A stretch of DNA of 64,000 nt from Mortierella sp. BCC40632 (lineage: Eukaryota; Mortierellomycota; Mortierellomycetes; Mortierellales; Mortierellaceae), in contig WAEK01000003.1 in NCBI GenBank assembly GCA_011634665.1, positions 62,001-126,000 of the forward strand. The letters run 5' to 3'. Within the stretch, counting starts at the first letter, position 1; each line of letters opens with the position of its first letter. This document shows positions 10,120 to 21,009 of this stretch, piece by piece. A model generated the notes under the pieces. It saw nothing but the letters and a program-made list of their open reading frames with translations, ran no database searches and was not told the DNA's origin. The translations under genes were made by a program, and so were the position numbers.

Positions 10120-13034
10120 CTATCCTCCACGCATCTCGCGGACGACTTCTCTCTGTCGATCATAGTCCATCTCGCCATAACCAATTACCTCCATCGCAAA
10201 CTTGCCCGTTCCTCCTGTCAGTGCTCGTAGGGCGGCATCGTAACCCAACATTGACGACAGGGGTACTTGAGCTCGAATAGACCTCCTATCGGCCATGGTT
10301 GCAATCCTGTCTCCACTCGACGCCAGAGACTGAGTGGAACCCGATGAAGGTGCATACGTTGGGTCAGGAGGCGCATAGATCTGGAACTCGCCCTCATCTT
10401 CAGTTACAGCCTGTGACCCATCCTCAGAGCTATGACCGTCCAAACTCAAAACACGACCCCTGCGTGTACCGCTGATGTCTCCAATCACTGTTCCAACATC
10501 CTTCTCGGCCACATCCACTCGAACATCCATCAGTGGCTCTAACAAAACAGAGTTGTTATCACTTTCTGCAGCCGAAAGGTTGCCTCCTAGTCGGATCGCT
10601 TCTGTGACCGCACCAGAGACACTAGCTGAGATGGCAGCCGGGGAAGAATCAGCTCCATAGAGATGCAAATCGGTCAGTCGAACCTTGAGAAGTGTTTGTG
10701 CAAATCCAAGTAGAGGTCCTCGGGATAGTGCTGCAAGGATGCCATTGCGAACCGCTGTTCGGAGGACGGGAATGGGCAAATCAGTTGTACCGGTTGGGAC
10801 AACCACATCTTTTGGTATTTCCTTTACCGCTCTTCCATCTGAACCTTCTTCACTCTGGTCTCTCAAAGAAATGACAAACTCATTTCCATCATGCTCCTCA
10901 TAATGATGGTATTGCTCTTCAGGCGTCTCGGTCACCTTGCCCCCCTTTCCATGATGCTTTGGATGGTTGCTTGGGCTATCTTTGGGTGAATCTTCTACTG
11001 GGACTGGCGGCTCCTGTTGATCCTCTTCTTGCACTTCCATTCGTTCGACCGAAACACCCACCTTGGCACGAGCTCTCTTTCCAAGGATCTCGCGATCGTA
11101 CTCCCATGAAGGAACCTTGGACACAATACCTGCCCCACGCATGGTTTCCTTGAATGAGATTCTCATCCGACCCATCTCAGCCTTCACCTTAAAGTCATTC
11201 AACAATCTATCCTGAGCAACCTCGAGATGAAGCTCTCCCATCCCTCCGAGCAATGTCTGGCCAGTCTCTTCGTCAACACGCACACCCAAGGATGGGTCCT
11301 CTCGGATCAAAGCTTTGATCGCTTCCTCAACAGGCTTTTCATCTGAAGTCGACAGAGGCTCCACGCTGGCAAAGAAAACCGGTGAAGGAACCTTGATACC
11401 ACTCAATGCCAAACCCTTTCGAGGATCATGCGCATCAAGCAGAGTATCCCCTGTCCTCGTGTCTTTCAGTCCCAGGACAACTCCGATATTGCCCTTTGAA
11501 ATGTGTGGAATCTCTTCTACATCCATGGCATACATTTGAAGCAGCTTGTTGGCTCTTTCTTTGGAATGTGTCGTGCTGTTCCAGAGTTGTGCTCGCTCAT
11601 TCAATTGCCCCGCATAGACGCGCACAAAGACCATAGATCCTCGTCGTGCATCGTGAATCACCTTGAACGCCAAGGCACATAACCGTTCTTTTGATCCTTC
11701 GTTTCCGATCTTTACTAGCTTTCCGTCCGCCATCCGACCTACAGCCGCAGGGCGTTCTTCGGGACAAGGTAAATAGTCGACCACAGAATCCATGAGGGGC
11801 TGGACGCCAATGTTCCTAAAACTGGCACCACAAAGGACCGGGACAATAGTCGAAGACAGAGTGAGTCGACGAATGGCCGCCTGCAGATCCTTGGCATCGA
11901 TCGCCATATGATCCTCCAAAGTCAAAAACAGCTCAATGATGTGTTCGTCCAATGCAGACAACTGCTCCACAAGCGCCGTTCGGGCCTTAACCGCTTCCTG
12001 GTAGAGGGACTGGTCATGGTACGAAGCATCCAGGGGGACCTTTGTCAGTTTGGCGCCCTTGGTGTCGGAATCCCACCGCAAGACCTCCATGGTCAAAACG
12101 TCGACAACACCATTAAAAACTGCATCATTCGTGGATGCTGAGGATGTCGATAGCGACTCCATGACCGGGATCTGGACGACAACGGGACGGCAACCTAATC
12201 GAGTCCTCATCTCACGAACGGTTCGTCCGAATCCTGCTCCTGCTCTATCCATCTTATTGACAAAAGCTATCCGAGGAATCCCTTGTCGAGATGCCTGTTG
12301 CCAAACCGTTTCTGTTTGGGCTTCGACACCTGCCACTGCATCCAAGATTGTGACAGCACCGTCAAGAACACGGATAGAGCGTTCAACTTCGATCGTAAAG
12401 TCAACATGTCCCGGGGTATCGATCAGATTGACCCGGTGGTCGTTCCAACCAAAAGTAATGGCTGCTGAAGTGATGGTAATTCCACGTTCACGCTCTTGTT
12501 TCATGTAGTCCATGATAGTGTCTCCGCTGTCAACATCTGTGCGTTGGGCAATTAAACAATAGCAGGTCAGTACTTTGGACGAACTTGGCTTTGGACGCTC
12601 CAACAGCCGAGAATGAGAAAGGGCCCAATACCTCCGATCCGGCGAGTATAGCCTGCATAATGGAGCATTCGTTCCGTCGTAGTTGTCTTTCCGGCATCAA
12701 TGTGTGCAATGATCCCAATATTCCTTGTCTTTTGGATGGCTATATCTGACTTGTGCGCTACGATCGACAGACCAAAGAAGCGTCTGTTACTACTTAGTGC
12801 CTTATTCCATTACCACTGAAGAAAAGGGATGAGCAAAAGTGGAGTGATTAGGGCTAGATCTCACATACCATGGGAGCTATACCAAAGTTCCGACTTGAAG
12901 GGCTGAAGGGTTCTCCCTCGGAGGGGGGAGGAAGGACAGGCCCAGAGCCGACTAGGAGGAAACCTGAGTTGGGTGCGCGTTCCAGAGCTGGAACCGAAAA
13001 AGGATCGAAATGCAGCTCCGTGTGGGAATTGCAT
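10120..13034 (-). CDS. MEF2: Mitochondrial elongation factor G2 / ribosome-recycling GTPase
   Basis: Three exons (13034-12865, 12783-12632, 12536-10120) join in phase to give about 912 aa. Exon 1 encodes a basic, Ser/Arg-rich N-terminus ([19 protein letters not shown]...) typical of a mitochondrial transit peptide. The GTPase motifs follow: [13 protein letters not shown] (G1), [12 protein letters not shown] (G2), DTPGHVDF (G3), NKMD (G4). The region with [10 protein letters not shown] and the C-terminal [20 protein letters not shown] complete the EF-G fold. The overall type is that of GFM2/MEF2, which with ribosome-recycling factor splits mitochondrial ribosomes; GFM1 is less likely but not excluded by eye. 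The protein is longer than the usual ~780 aa because of a Pro/His/Glu-rich insertion around 10890-11030 in the domain IV area. It is divergent from the nuclease gene at 13480, with 445 bp between the starts. Confidence 0.9.
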
Positions 13035-13479
13035 TTTTATGACTTTCTTTCCCCTTCAGTTTGAGAATAATGCTTGAACTAGACTTGGCCTGGAATCCCG
13101 AAGAAGAGGAATCTGTAAAAAAAAAAAATCAAAATAAAAAAAGATGGCCCCTCGATGCTCTTCGGGTTCTTGTCGGTGAATGTTGATCATGATGTGAAAA
13201 AAAAGGAAATATCCGCAAAAGTTGCGCCACCAAAAATGGTGAATGAGTGACTGTCTCTTTCATCCATGGCGTTTGTATGTTTCGTGAAAGGAACACAACA
13301 CTCTTTTCTTGCTTGCTTGTTTCCCTGCTCCCTGCTAGCCCCACCAAGTTTCTAGACTTGCTGACCTCCCTTCCCCCTCCCCCTTTCCCCGGATCTCCTC
13401 AGGGGTAAATCAAGAAAAAAGACACTACCGCCACCAAGTCTCTTTTTTTCCTTTTCGGTCTCGCTTAAATACAAAAAGA

Positions 13480-16430
13480 ATGGGAGTCAAGAACTTGACT
13501 AGTTTATTGCGCAAGCTTGCTCCAGATTCTGTCCGCAAAAGGCATATTTCTGCCTACCAAGGCATAACTGTTGCCATCGATGTGAGCTGTTTTCTGAATC
13601 GGTATAGTACGTCCTCTCCTATTTACTATTTTTTTTTTTTTTTTTTGGTGGCGTCTTTCTTTTTTTTTTTTTTACTCGAACGCTGGATACAAGATTCACG
13701 CCGACTACTTACACTCTTGTTGCTCTGGTTTTCTGTCCTAGTCTATGGAGCTGACCCACACCCTGCGCGGGTCCAGCGTGGCATGTATAGACTTTGTCTC
13801 TTTATGCGGATGAACGGCATCAAACCTATCTTTGTTTTTGACGGGCCAGGCCGTATTGTCGAAAAGAAACGCGAAGGAGAAAAGCGAGAGGCTCTGAAGG
13901 AAAAAATCCAGAAATCCTTTAGACTGGAACGTCACCGGAAACAGCGACTTAATAGCCTCAAATCATCAGCGAAAATCATTGACCAGTTCACACCTGACCA
14001 AGTCTCGTCAATCCTGGAGAACATTGGACGCGGGAGGAGCGAGACTGCAGAAAAGGGGACCAAATCACTAGCAGACAGCTTAACGACCAAAACTAGTAGA
14101 GACACACTAACTGGAACCAACTCTGTGCCTGTGACCCATGGCACCCAGACAAGTCCCGATATTCTACTAGACCTGGAGATAGACTCTGCTCTAAAGATCC
14201 CAGCTAACTTGCAGCGTGATCTCCGGAATATTGTGGGTGGCGGTGAAGACTCTACACTGCTAACTGGCGATGTCAACGCCATGATCAATCGAATGGGATC
14301 CTTGAACGACTCAGAGTTGGCAATCCTAGGAAGCTACTCGATTAAGGACACTGTCATCTCATTGGAAGACTCGGCGCCTGTTTTGTTGGATGAAACCAAG
14401 GTTGGTCTTGAGGAGCATTTGAAAGCCTCTCAGCAATTTTACAGTCAAGCCTCGCCAACCTCCATGGTAACCATTCCTGTACAGACCGAAATATCAATCG
14501 ATCACGGCGACCAGCTCCTGGATCCTAATGAAACATATCCTTCCTATACTGGTGAGGTCAAGGAAGTTTACTCCAAATCTGGCCCAATCGAACATTTGAA
14601 TATTGCTCCAGCATCGACTTGGATGTTCACGGAATTAGATGACCAAGAGGATATGCACACTTCATCGCCGCTTTCGTCTTTGAAAAGTACAGGAAAGAGT
14701 GTCGAGACCATTCTCTCCCCCGATATGCTATCTCCGTCACTAGAGTATTCAGACATCCTCTCTTTTCCAGAAGAGCTGGAGAGCGATGATGCGGATGAAA
14801 CCAAGGCGCAGGAGAGTGTGCGTCGTGCTTTTACGAGATTCCTTCAAACAATCGACAGCAGTTCTCATGACCTTACCACATCCGAGGCTGACTATACGCG
14901 CCGACAGCGGGAACTGAATGAGATGGAAAGTCACTTGATTCAAGAAATCAAAGACATATCCAAGGGATTAAAGAACAAGCCTTTTGGCCCAGAGTTGGAA
15001 AATGCTACAATTGAAGCAGAGCCAACGATGCAGGACATCCAAGCTGCGATCACGGACTCTTTCGAAACATTTTTGCCTCCACCTTCTGCACCATCAGCAA
15101 CGCGATTACCCTCGGAACAAACACAGGATAATCCGCCTCCTGGTGGAGATAATCCCAAAAAGCTCAAAAAGACAGCACGTAAAGGATTGAAATCCAAGGT
15201 TGATGCCACTGCAGTTCCTTTGACCTCGACCCTTACGGAACCCAGTCTGCCCCCCGCAATAGCCTTTGACATCCCAGCCACTCCACTACTGGATATTGAC
15301 TATCCTGGAACCCCACCCACAGTGGACAAAGCTTCAGTGTGGGATTCAGAGAGTACTAGGTCAGCCGTAAACACAATTCCCGTACTGCCAGAGTCGCTCG
15401 AAACCATTAGCGCCAAGTGGGAGGCAGAAAACGAAGTGATGAAGGAACAAGACTCTGTTGTTAATCACGATTTACCACAGGGTCTCAAACAGGAAGAGAG
15501 TCCAACCACTACACCACCTTCGGATTTGGAGTCTTTGGAAAATCCCGACATCAAGTCAATGATCAAAGGTGTCCTAAGCACCCACCAGTCTATCTTTATG
15601 TCATTAGAGCGCCGGACACTGCGTATCACATACGAACTAGGTCAGGCTTGTCGACAGCTGTTAGACGCAATGGGCCAACCCACGATCGAAGCCCAGGACG
15701 CCGAAGCGGAATCCGTTTGCGCTCAGTTAACCACCCTAGGGATTGCAGATGCCACCGTTAGCGAGGATACAGATACGGTGGTATTTGGCAACGGTTTGCT
15801 GTTGCGCGAAATGGATTCGACTGGAAAGAAGGATATTTTGGAAATTGATCCCATTGCGGCAAGAGAAGGCTTGAGACTGAATCGAGACGCGTTCAGGGAC
15901 ATGTGCATCCTCTGTGGAACCGATTTTTCAGATGTAAGGAAGTTGTCCATCTTGTCGTATTCAATCCTCAAATATATTGTCTCTAACATACTCTACTCTT
16001 TTCTCTCCGATAGACCATGGAAGGTATTGGCCCCATGCGAGCGGCTCAACTGATGCAATACTATGGCAGTATCGAGTCAATTATGGCCAACACAAAGTAC
16101 AAACCACGTCCATTTTTTAATTATGACCAGGCAAGAACAGTCTTTGACCGCATCCCTAAAGTATCATTGGACCCTGAGCTGTACGAGTTGAAGGGAGAGA
16201 AACAGCCGTTACTCTTGGAACTCTTACTCAAGTATGATATCACACCCGAAGAAGTTCGCTTAGACCTCGTCAAAGATGCGCAATTGTCTATGACAGACTT
16301 GGAATCTACAGACTCTTTTGCAAGCAAGACACTGGATAGCTGGGGAGAGTCTGGGTATGGTGACCAGTCCTTGACAAGCGGGTTTGGGAACGATCCATTT
16401 GCGGGAGATCCCTGGTCAGGGAAAAGATAA
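13480..16430 (+). CDS. XPG/FEN-like 5' nuclease with long internal spacer
   Basis: Three exons (13480-13606, 13742-15933, 16014-16430) give 911 aa. The N-terminal XPG block starts MGVKNLTSLLRKLAPDS, with VAIDVS and IKPIFVFDG carrying the expected acidic residues. A roughly 560-residue Ser/Thr/Glu-rich spacer with little predicted order follows. The XPG-I block then reads QDAEAESVCAQL (the E-x-E pair matching FEN1 Glu158/Glu160) and SEDTDTVVFG (the D-x-D pair). After it come CGTDFSD and TMEGIGPMRAAQLMQYYGS, the helix-hairpin-helix DNA-binding element, split by the last intron exactly between Asp and Thr. All catalytic acids I can place are present, so a structure-specific flap or bubble nuclease is expected. 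The N- and I-blocks being far apart resembles XPG/Rad2, but the N-terminus is closer to FEN1 and the C-terminal tail is short. I cannot name an orthologue. Confidence 0.8.
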
Positions 16431-16792
16431 CTAGTCTTTCTATTCCCACGAGAGTAGCCATTTAAGGATAGCGATGGTGAAAGAACACCCAAAGAGGTGT
16501 GTGAACAAGAGGAAGGAAAGTTCGGTGGACGGAGATTCAAAAAAATGAACCACGTATACGAGATCGATGTTGTGAGAGCGTACCTCTTCCTCCATCCTCT
16601 CTCCTGGAGGTGGCCTGTCCGTATTGCGCAGGAACAGAGCCGCATAAAAAAGCACCCCTTCCCCCCCTCCCCCGAAAACGATTGATCTCCCCGACCTCTT
16701 TTCCATCCCCTGTTGTCGTGCTTTGCCTCACGATCTACTTGCACTCTGATCTCACCACAGAGAAACAAATAGGAAACACTCTCCCAAAAACA

Positions 16793-16800
16793 TATATAAA
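16793..16800 (+). promoter_or_regulatory. TATA-like box of the PRELI gene
   Basis: TATATAAA lies 78-85 bp before the ATG at 16878, followed by a CT-rich leader, a common fungal core-promoter arrangement. No start-site data are available. Confidence 0.5.
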
Positions 16801-16877
16801 CTGCACTGGGAAAGCGCTCATTCTTCCTCCATCCCTTTTCCTTTACTCTCATCTCCGATCTCTTTTTTGTTCACACC

Positions 16878-17623
16878 ATGAAGTTCTTTGAGGCAACCCA
16901 CCGATTCGACCACTCCTGGGCACAGGTGACTGCTGGCAACTGGATGAAATACCCAAACGAGCAGTGCCCTCATGTCATTGCCGTCGATGTCCTCGACCGC
17001 CATGTCGATCCTGAAACCGGTATCCTTCGCACGGAACGACTTTTGACTTGCAATCAGAATGCTCCTGCTTGGATCTTGAAGGTAAATGAGACAGTCTTGG
17101 ATCTTATGACTGGGCAGGTTCATTCATTGGTCTCCACAGAGAAAGAGAGAGAGAGACGAACAAGAGATCTCACCTTCATTCTATTTTGACCAATTGATCA
17201 AACTAGTTCCTTGGCGGTTCGACCATGTCTTATGTCCGTGAGATCAGCGAGTTGGATCCCAAGACAAAGACCCTAGTCTTGCAAACACAGAACCTTTCCA
17301 TGTCCAACGTCTTGTCTATCAATGAGAAGGTTACCTATACCCCCAACCCTCAGGACGAGACCACTACGCTCTTCAAGCAGGAAGCCCAGATTGCTGCTGG
17401 ACCCGCCCTGTCAAGGTTCTCATCTTATATTGAGGACTTTTGCTTGACCCGATTCCGAGATAATGCAGCCGTCGGTCGTGCAGGATTTGAGATGGTGCTT
17501 GAGAAGCTCAAGCTTGCTCGACTCGAGGCCACCTCGCAGCTGGAGAAGGCGACCGCACAGGCAACAGCATCGGCATCGGCTGCTGCTGCTGTCGCCGCCT
17601 CGGCCGCAACAGTCACTCTCTAA
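16878..17623 (+). CDS. PRELI/MSF1-domain phospholipid carrier, Ups2/PRELID3-like
   Basis: Two exons (16878-17081 and 17207-17623) give 206 aa. The PRELI/MSF1 domain fills about residues 1-175: MKFFEATHRFDHSWAQVT, KYPNEQCPHVIAVDVLDRHV, RLLTCNQNAPAWILK, SYVREISELDPKTKTL, and YTPNPQDETTTLFKQEAQI. The motifs VDVLDRH and NPQDxxxTxxxQEA fit the Ups2/Ups3/Slowmo branch better than Ups1/PRELI. Such proteins carry phosphatidylserine or phosphatidic acid between mitochondrial membranes with an Mdm35/TRIAP1 partner in the intermembrane space. A C-terminal helix (EKLKLARLEATSQLEKATA) is followed by an Ala-rich tail. The intron lies between ILK and FLGG. A TATA-like box is 85 bp upstream. Confidence 0.9.
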
Positions 17624-17880
17624 GTCCTCGGAAGATCGACACAGCTACCCTATCGCCACAAACGCATTTTTTTTCCTTTTTCATCTTTTTTTTTTTTTCT
17701 TGCATCATTATTCCGGCAAACCACGCTACGACATTGTCTCTCCTGAATAATCCGGCATTTTTTCAGGACCTCTTTTCTCCTTCGCAACGTCCAGGCAAGC
17801 CGGTGGTCTTTCCCACATCCTCGGTTCATCGGCGACACCTTCACCCCGGCCCCCCCCCTCGGACTTGTTATTTTTTTCCC

Positions 17881-17913
<33 letters not shown>

Positions 17914-20900
17914 CGACATGGCCACCCGATCGGAGTTTCTTTCACCCAAACGCCCAACTCAGAAACAGGCATCCCGATCAGCCAATTCACACACTCTCAC
18001 ATCCATGCTCCGACTTGCACATGCTCGGACTCGTAGGCTCTCTTCACCTTCCCCACACTCCCCCTCCTTCCCTATTACGACAACTCGACATCTACTGATG
18101 AACTTCTAGTTATCTCTCTCTCTCTCTCTCTTGTAACAGCTGTCCATTGTTTTATCCCATGGCAGTTGGTGGGAGACGAGAGAGAGAGGAGAGAGGGAGA
18201 GAGAGGGAGAAAAAAGATTTTTTTTTGTTTGCTCTCTCTCCCTCGGAAGACTCGGGACATCGCGGGACAGCCTATCGTTCATCTCCCTCGTGCTATCACA
18301 TCGGACTCGCACAAATTTGGTTACAAGCGCACGCGAGGAGAAAGAAGGGAGGACTTCGAAAAATATCTCCCTTTCTCCCTCTCGCTCTCGCTCTCGCTCT
18401 CTCTCCTGCCTGTTCCATAGATACATTTTCATACACACGACCTCCTGTAGAGCAACATTCTGTCTGTGCTTTTTTCGTTGTTTCATTCCTTTTTTTTTTT
18501 TCTTTTCACGTAGAATTTGCATTGCTCCTCACATTCTCTTGTACAATAATCCTCCATTAAAGACTCGTATCTTACGCAAAAAAAAAAAAAAAAAAAAAAA
18601 GGGAGGATGTTAGACACGCTGAGTCCTTCCTTCGATAGACCCATTGGTTCCACCAACGCACACACATTCCTTGGTAGCTGTTAGCCAACGACGCACGCAC
18701 ACACACACACACACACACGCACGCACGCAGACCCTCTCTCCGCTTTCAGACTAGCCCATTTGTCCGAAATAAAAGAGTCACCCAAATAGTATTCTCAGCA
18801 GCCTTTCCCTATCCAAACCTCTAGAACTACAGTCGATTGCATGTGCCATCGCCATTTATTGCTGCTTTCCCGAAAGAATGTATATTGTTAGATGTATCGT
18901 TCCCCCTTCTCCTCCTAGTGTTGGATGAAGGTTCTGCAAGATAAAAAGTTTTGCTCGCGCACACATCGAAGGGGCTAGCATTGGTGTGCGAAAATGTAAT
19001 GAAAATATACTACTTGTCCACCGACCAGATCTAGTAGTCTAGCTCGACTTTCAGTATGACAAGTTGCCTTTAAAGATCACACATTGTCGAATAGTGACTC
19101 ATATCTACATAAACACGTTTAGGAACACTCAAAAGAGATGAGTTCAATGAGCCAGTCAACTGGTCAAGCGACTAGATGATGAGGGCGCTTGGGTAAGATC
19201 AAGGGTCAAGGAAGAAGGAACTGGTGGAAGATAAAGAGAGGGAGAGGAGGGGTCAGGAGTGCCTTACACCAAAGGCGTCATGCTACCATTGGGTTGCCGA
19301 GAGCTCTACGATGACATGTACAAACGAATAGCAGCATAAAAGCCCTATCATGCTTCTGAAAAGGAGGTGCATCGATTAATAAAGTAAACCGGGAGGACGA
19401 TGGAAAAAAGGGGAAAAGGAGGGCAGGAAGGAAGGAACAGATGTTGAAGGCGATTGTTTCCATTCCTTGCATTGTGTATTGCCTACCAGCGAAGCAGAAC
19501 GTCTGCCCCTTTCAGGGTAGACGCACGCACACACACACAAGGCACATATTTCAAGGTATTTGTTCCTTCTCTGAGTGCTCTTTTACCTCTCTGTTTCGTA
19601 TTCTTTCCAAATTTCCAATCCCATAGTTTAGGGAAGATGGGCCCTGAGCTCGCTCCCAGCTGGATCCATGACTATATCCTCCCCTCCAGTCCCGAGGGTA
19701 AGAACACGCAAAAGCGAACTTTCCTATTGCGCTTCGCAATAGTCTACGGAATACTCTTTAAGCACGACTTCATATGCGCATACAACAGAGTGTGTTGTAA
19801 ACTTATATGGCGCCTTTTTCAGAAGAAGGTGAAGGGTAGTCACTCCTCTCAAAGGGATTGCTATCTAAAAAGTACAGCAGCTGTGAGGAAGATGCGAGAG
19901 AGGTTCCGTTTTTTTTTTCTCAGGTGCGGGCTTGAAGCAATTGCGATAGCAGGGACTCGACAAGAGTCGCATTAGCATTGACCATGTTTCTGCATTCTCT
20001 TCTTTTTGAGTGTAGAACAGTCCACAATTCGGTCGACGGAGAGCAAGTCGCAAGATACTTGACACTTGTTTGACTAGAGTGGTCTAGTATCTCTGCTCCC
20101 GCGAACTGGTACCATTGTTCTTGACTAAAAGGCTCGGATAATGCTACGTCTGCGTATTAGCGATTGGGCACCCACCCACCCCCCGAAACTTGCGTCTTTT
20201 ATTTTATACTCTTCATATTACCATTCCGTAGGTTATGCGGATAAAATGATGTGCCAACTCTATTTCTTGTGCCTACCACTCGTTTCTCCTGATTACGACT
20301 ACACTTGTTGTTCTTATCAAGCTTGAGTACCATTCGCCAAAGAGCTCTGTGAGTATCATACTCCTTGCTTCCCTCGTGGGTAGATGCCTAATATCTGGTG
20401 ACTTGGACTGAAAGCTATCAACAGTACCAAATGCTGGAAAAGAATATGACACAAGGCGTTTCGAGCCAAGCGGCTCCGAGATGCGGCTCTAAAAAAACAT
20501 GGGCCATGGTCGCCTTGTAAGCACACAAATCTTACTCCGTCTCCAAGGAAACTCGCAGGCTCTTATGGATAGACAAGAGACAATAGGCATCGGCTACTAG
20601 GCAAAGTTGGTGGGGGCTGCGCCATGAAAGCCTTGGTCAGAGAGGCGAAATTGTTCACCACAGCATGCAACACAAATGGCTGGCCTAGCATCACTGGCTG
20701 CAGAGCGTCCATGGAAGAGTCATTTGGGGCTCTGCCTTCGGGTATAAAATCGGATGAAGAGATCGGTACACCTAGAAGAGATACCATTCATGTCCCAAGG
20801 GCTCTCGTGAATTATCTCGTAGATGCCCTGTCAAAATAAAGACTGAATAAAGAGCGGGGAACCTTATCGGTCGCAAACGGATGGAGTGGAGAGCAAGTGG

Positions 20901-21009
20901 GTGGTGTGGGTCGGGTGTGATGGGTGGTCAATTTGGAAGTAGCCCTGCTCTCATATCCAGGAGGAACAAGATAAATGGAGATGATGAACAAGTTGCGGAT
21001 TGATTTGAA
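17624..21009. other. 3.4-kb region without a secure gene
   Basis: The region contains T and A homopolymers (17885-17913, 18579-18600), GA/CT microsatellites (18116-18130, 18375-18410), and a CA/CG-rich patch at 18691-18725. It holds one weak coding candidate (listed separately at 17918). The stretch 18900-20500 has no low-complexity bias, yet shows no recognisable protein. A 72-codon frame at 20624-20839 and its opposite-strand counterpart could not be assigned. The 5' part presumably includes the PRELI 3' UTR and the 3' part the promoter of the first F-box gene. Confidence 0.5.
17918..18109 (+). CDS. Weak candidate: basic Ser-rich 63-aa frame
   Basis: ATG at 17918 opens a 63-codon frame beginning MATRSEFLSPKRPTQKQASR and containing LTSMLRLAHARTRRLSS. 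The mix is richer than the surrounding repeats. About 130 bp further on (roughly 18243-18365, plus strand) another protein-like stretch reads TRDIAGQPIVHLPRAITSD then SHKFGYKRTRGERREDFEKY. They could be exons of one unrecognised gene. I can match neither to a family, and no clear splice pair joins them. Confidence 0.2.
   Translation: MATRSEFLSPKRPTQKQASRSANSHTLTSMLRLAHARTRRLSSPSPHSPSFPITTTRHLLMNF

Noticed and set aside
20563..20839. Opposed 72- to 74-codon frames
   Set aside because: Neither has a recognisable motif or a splice-linked partner, and both strands are equally open.
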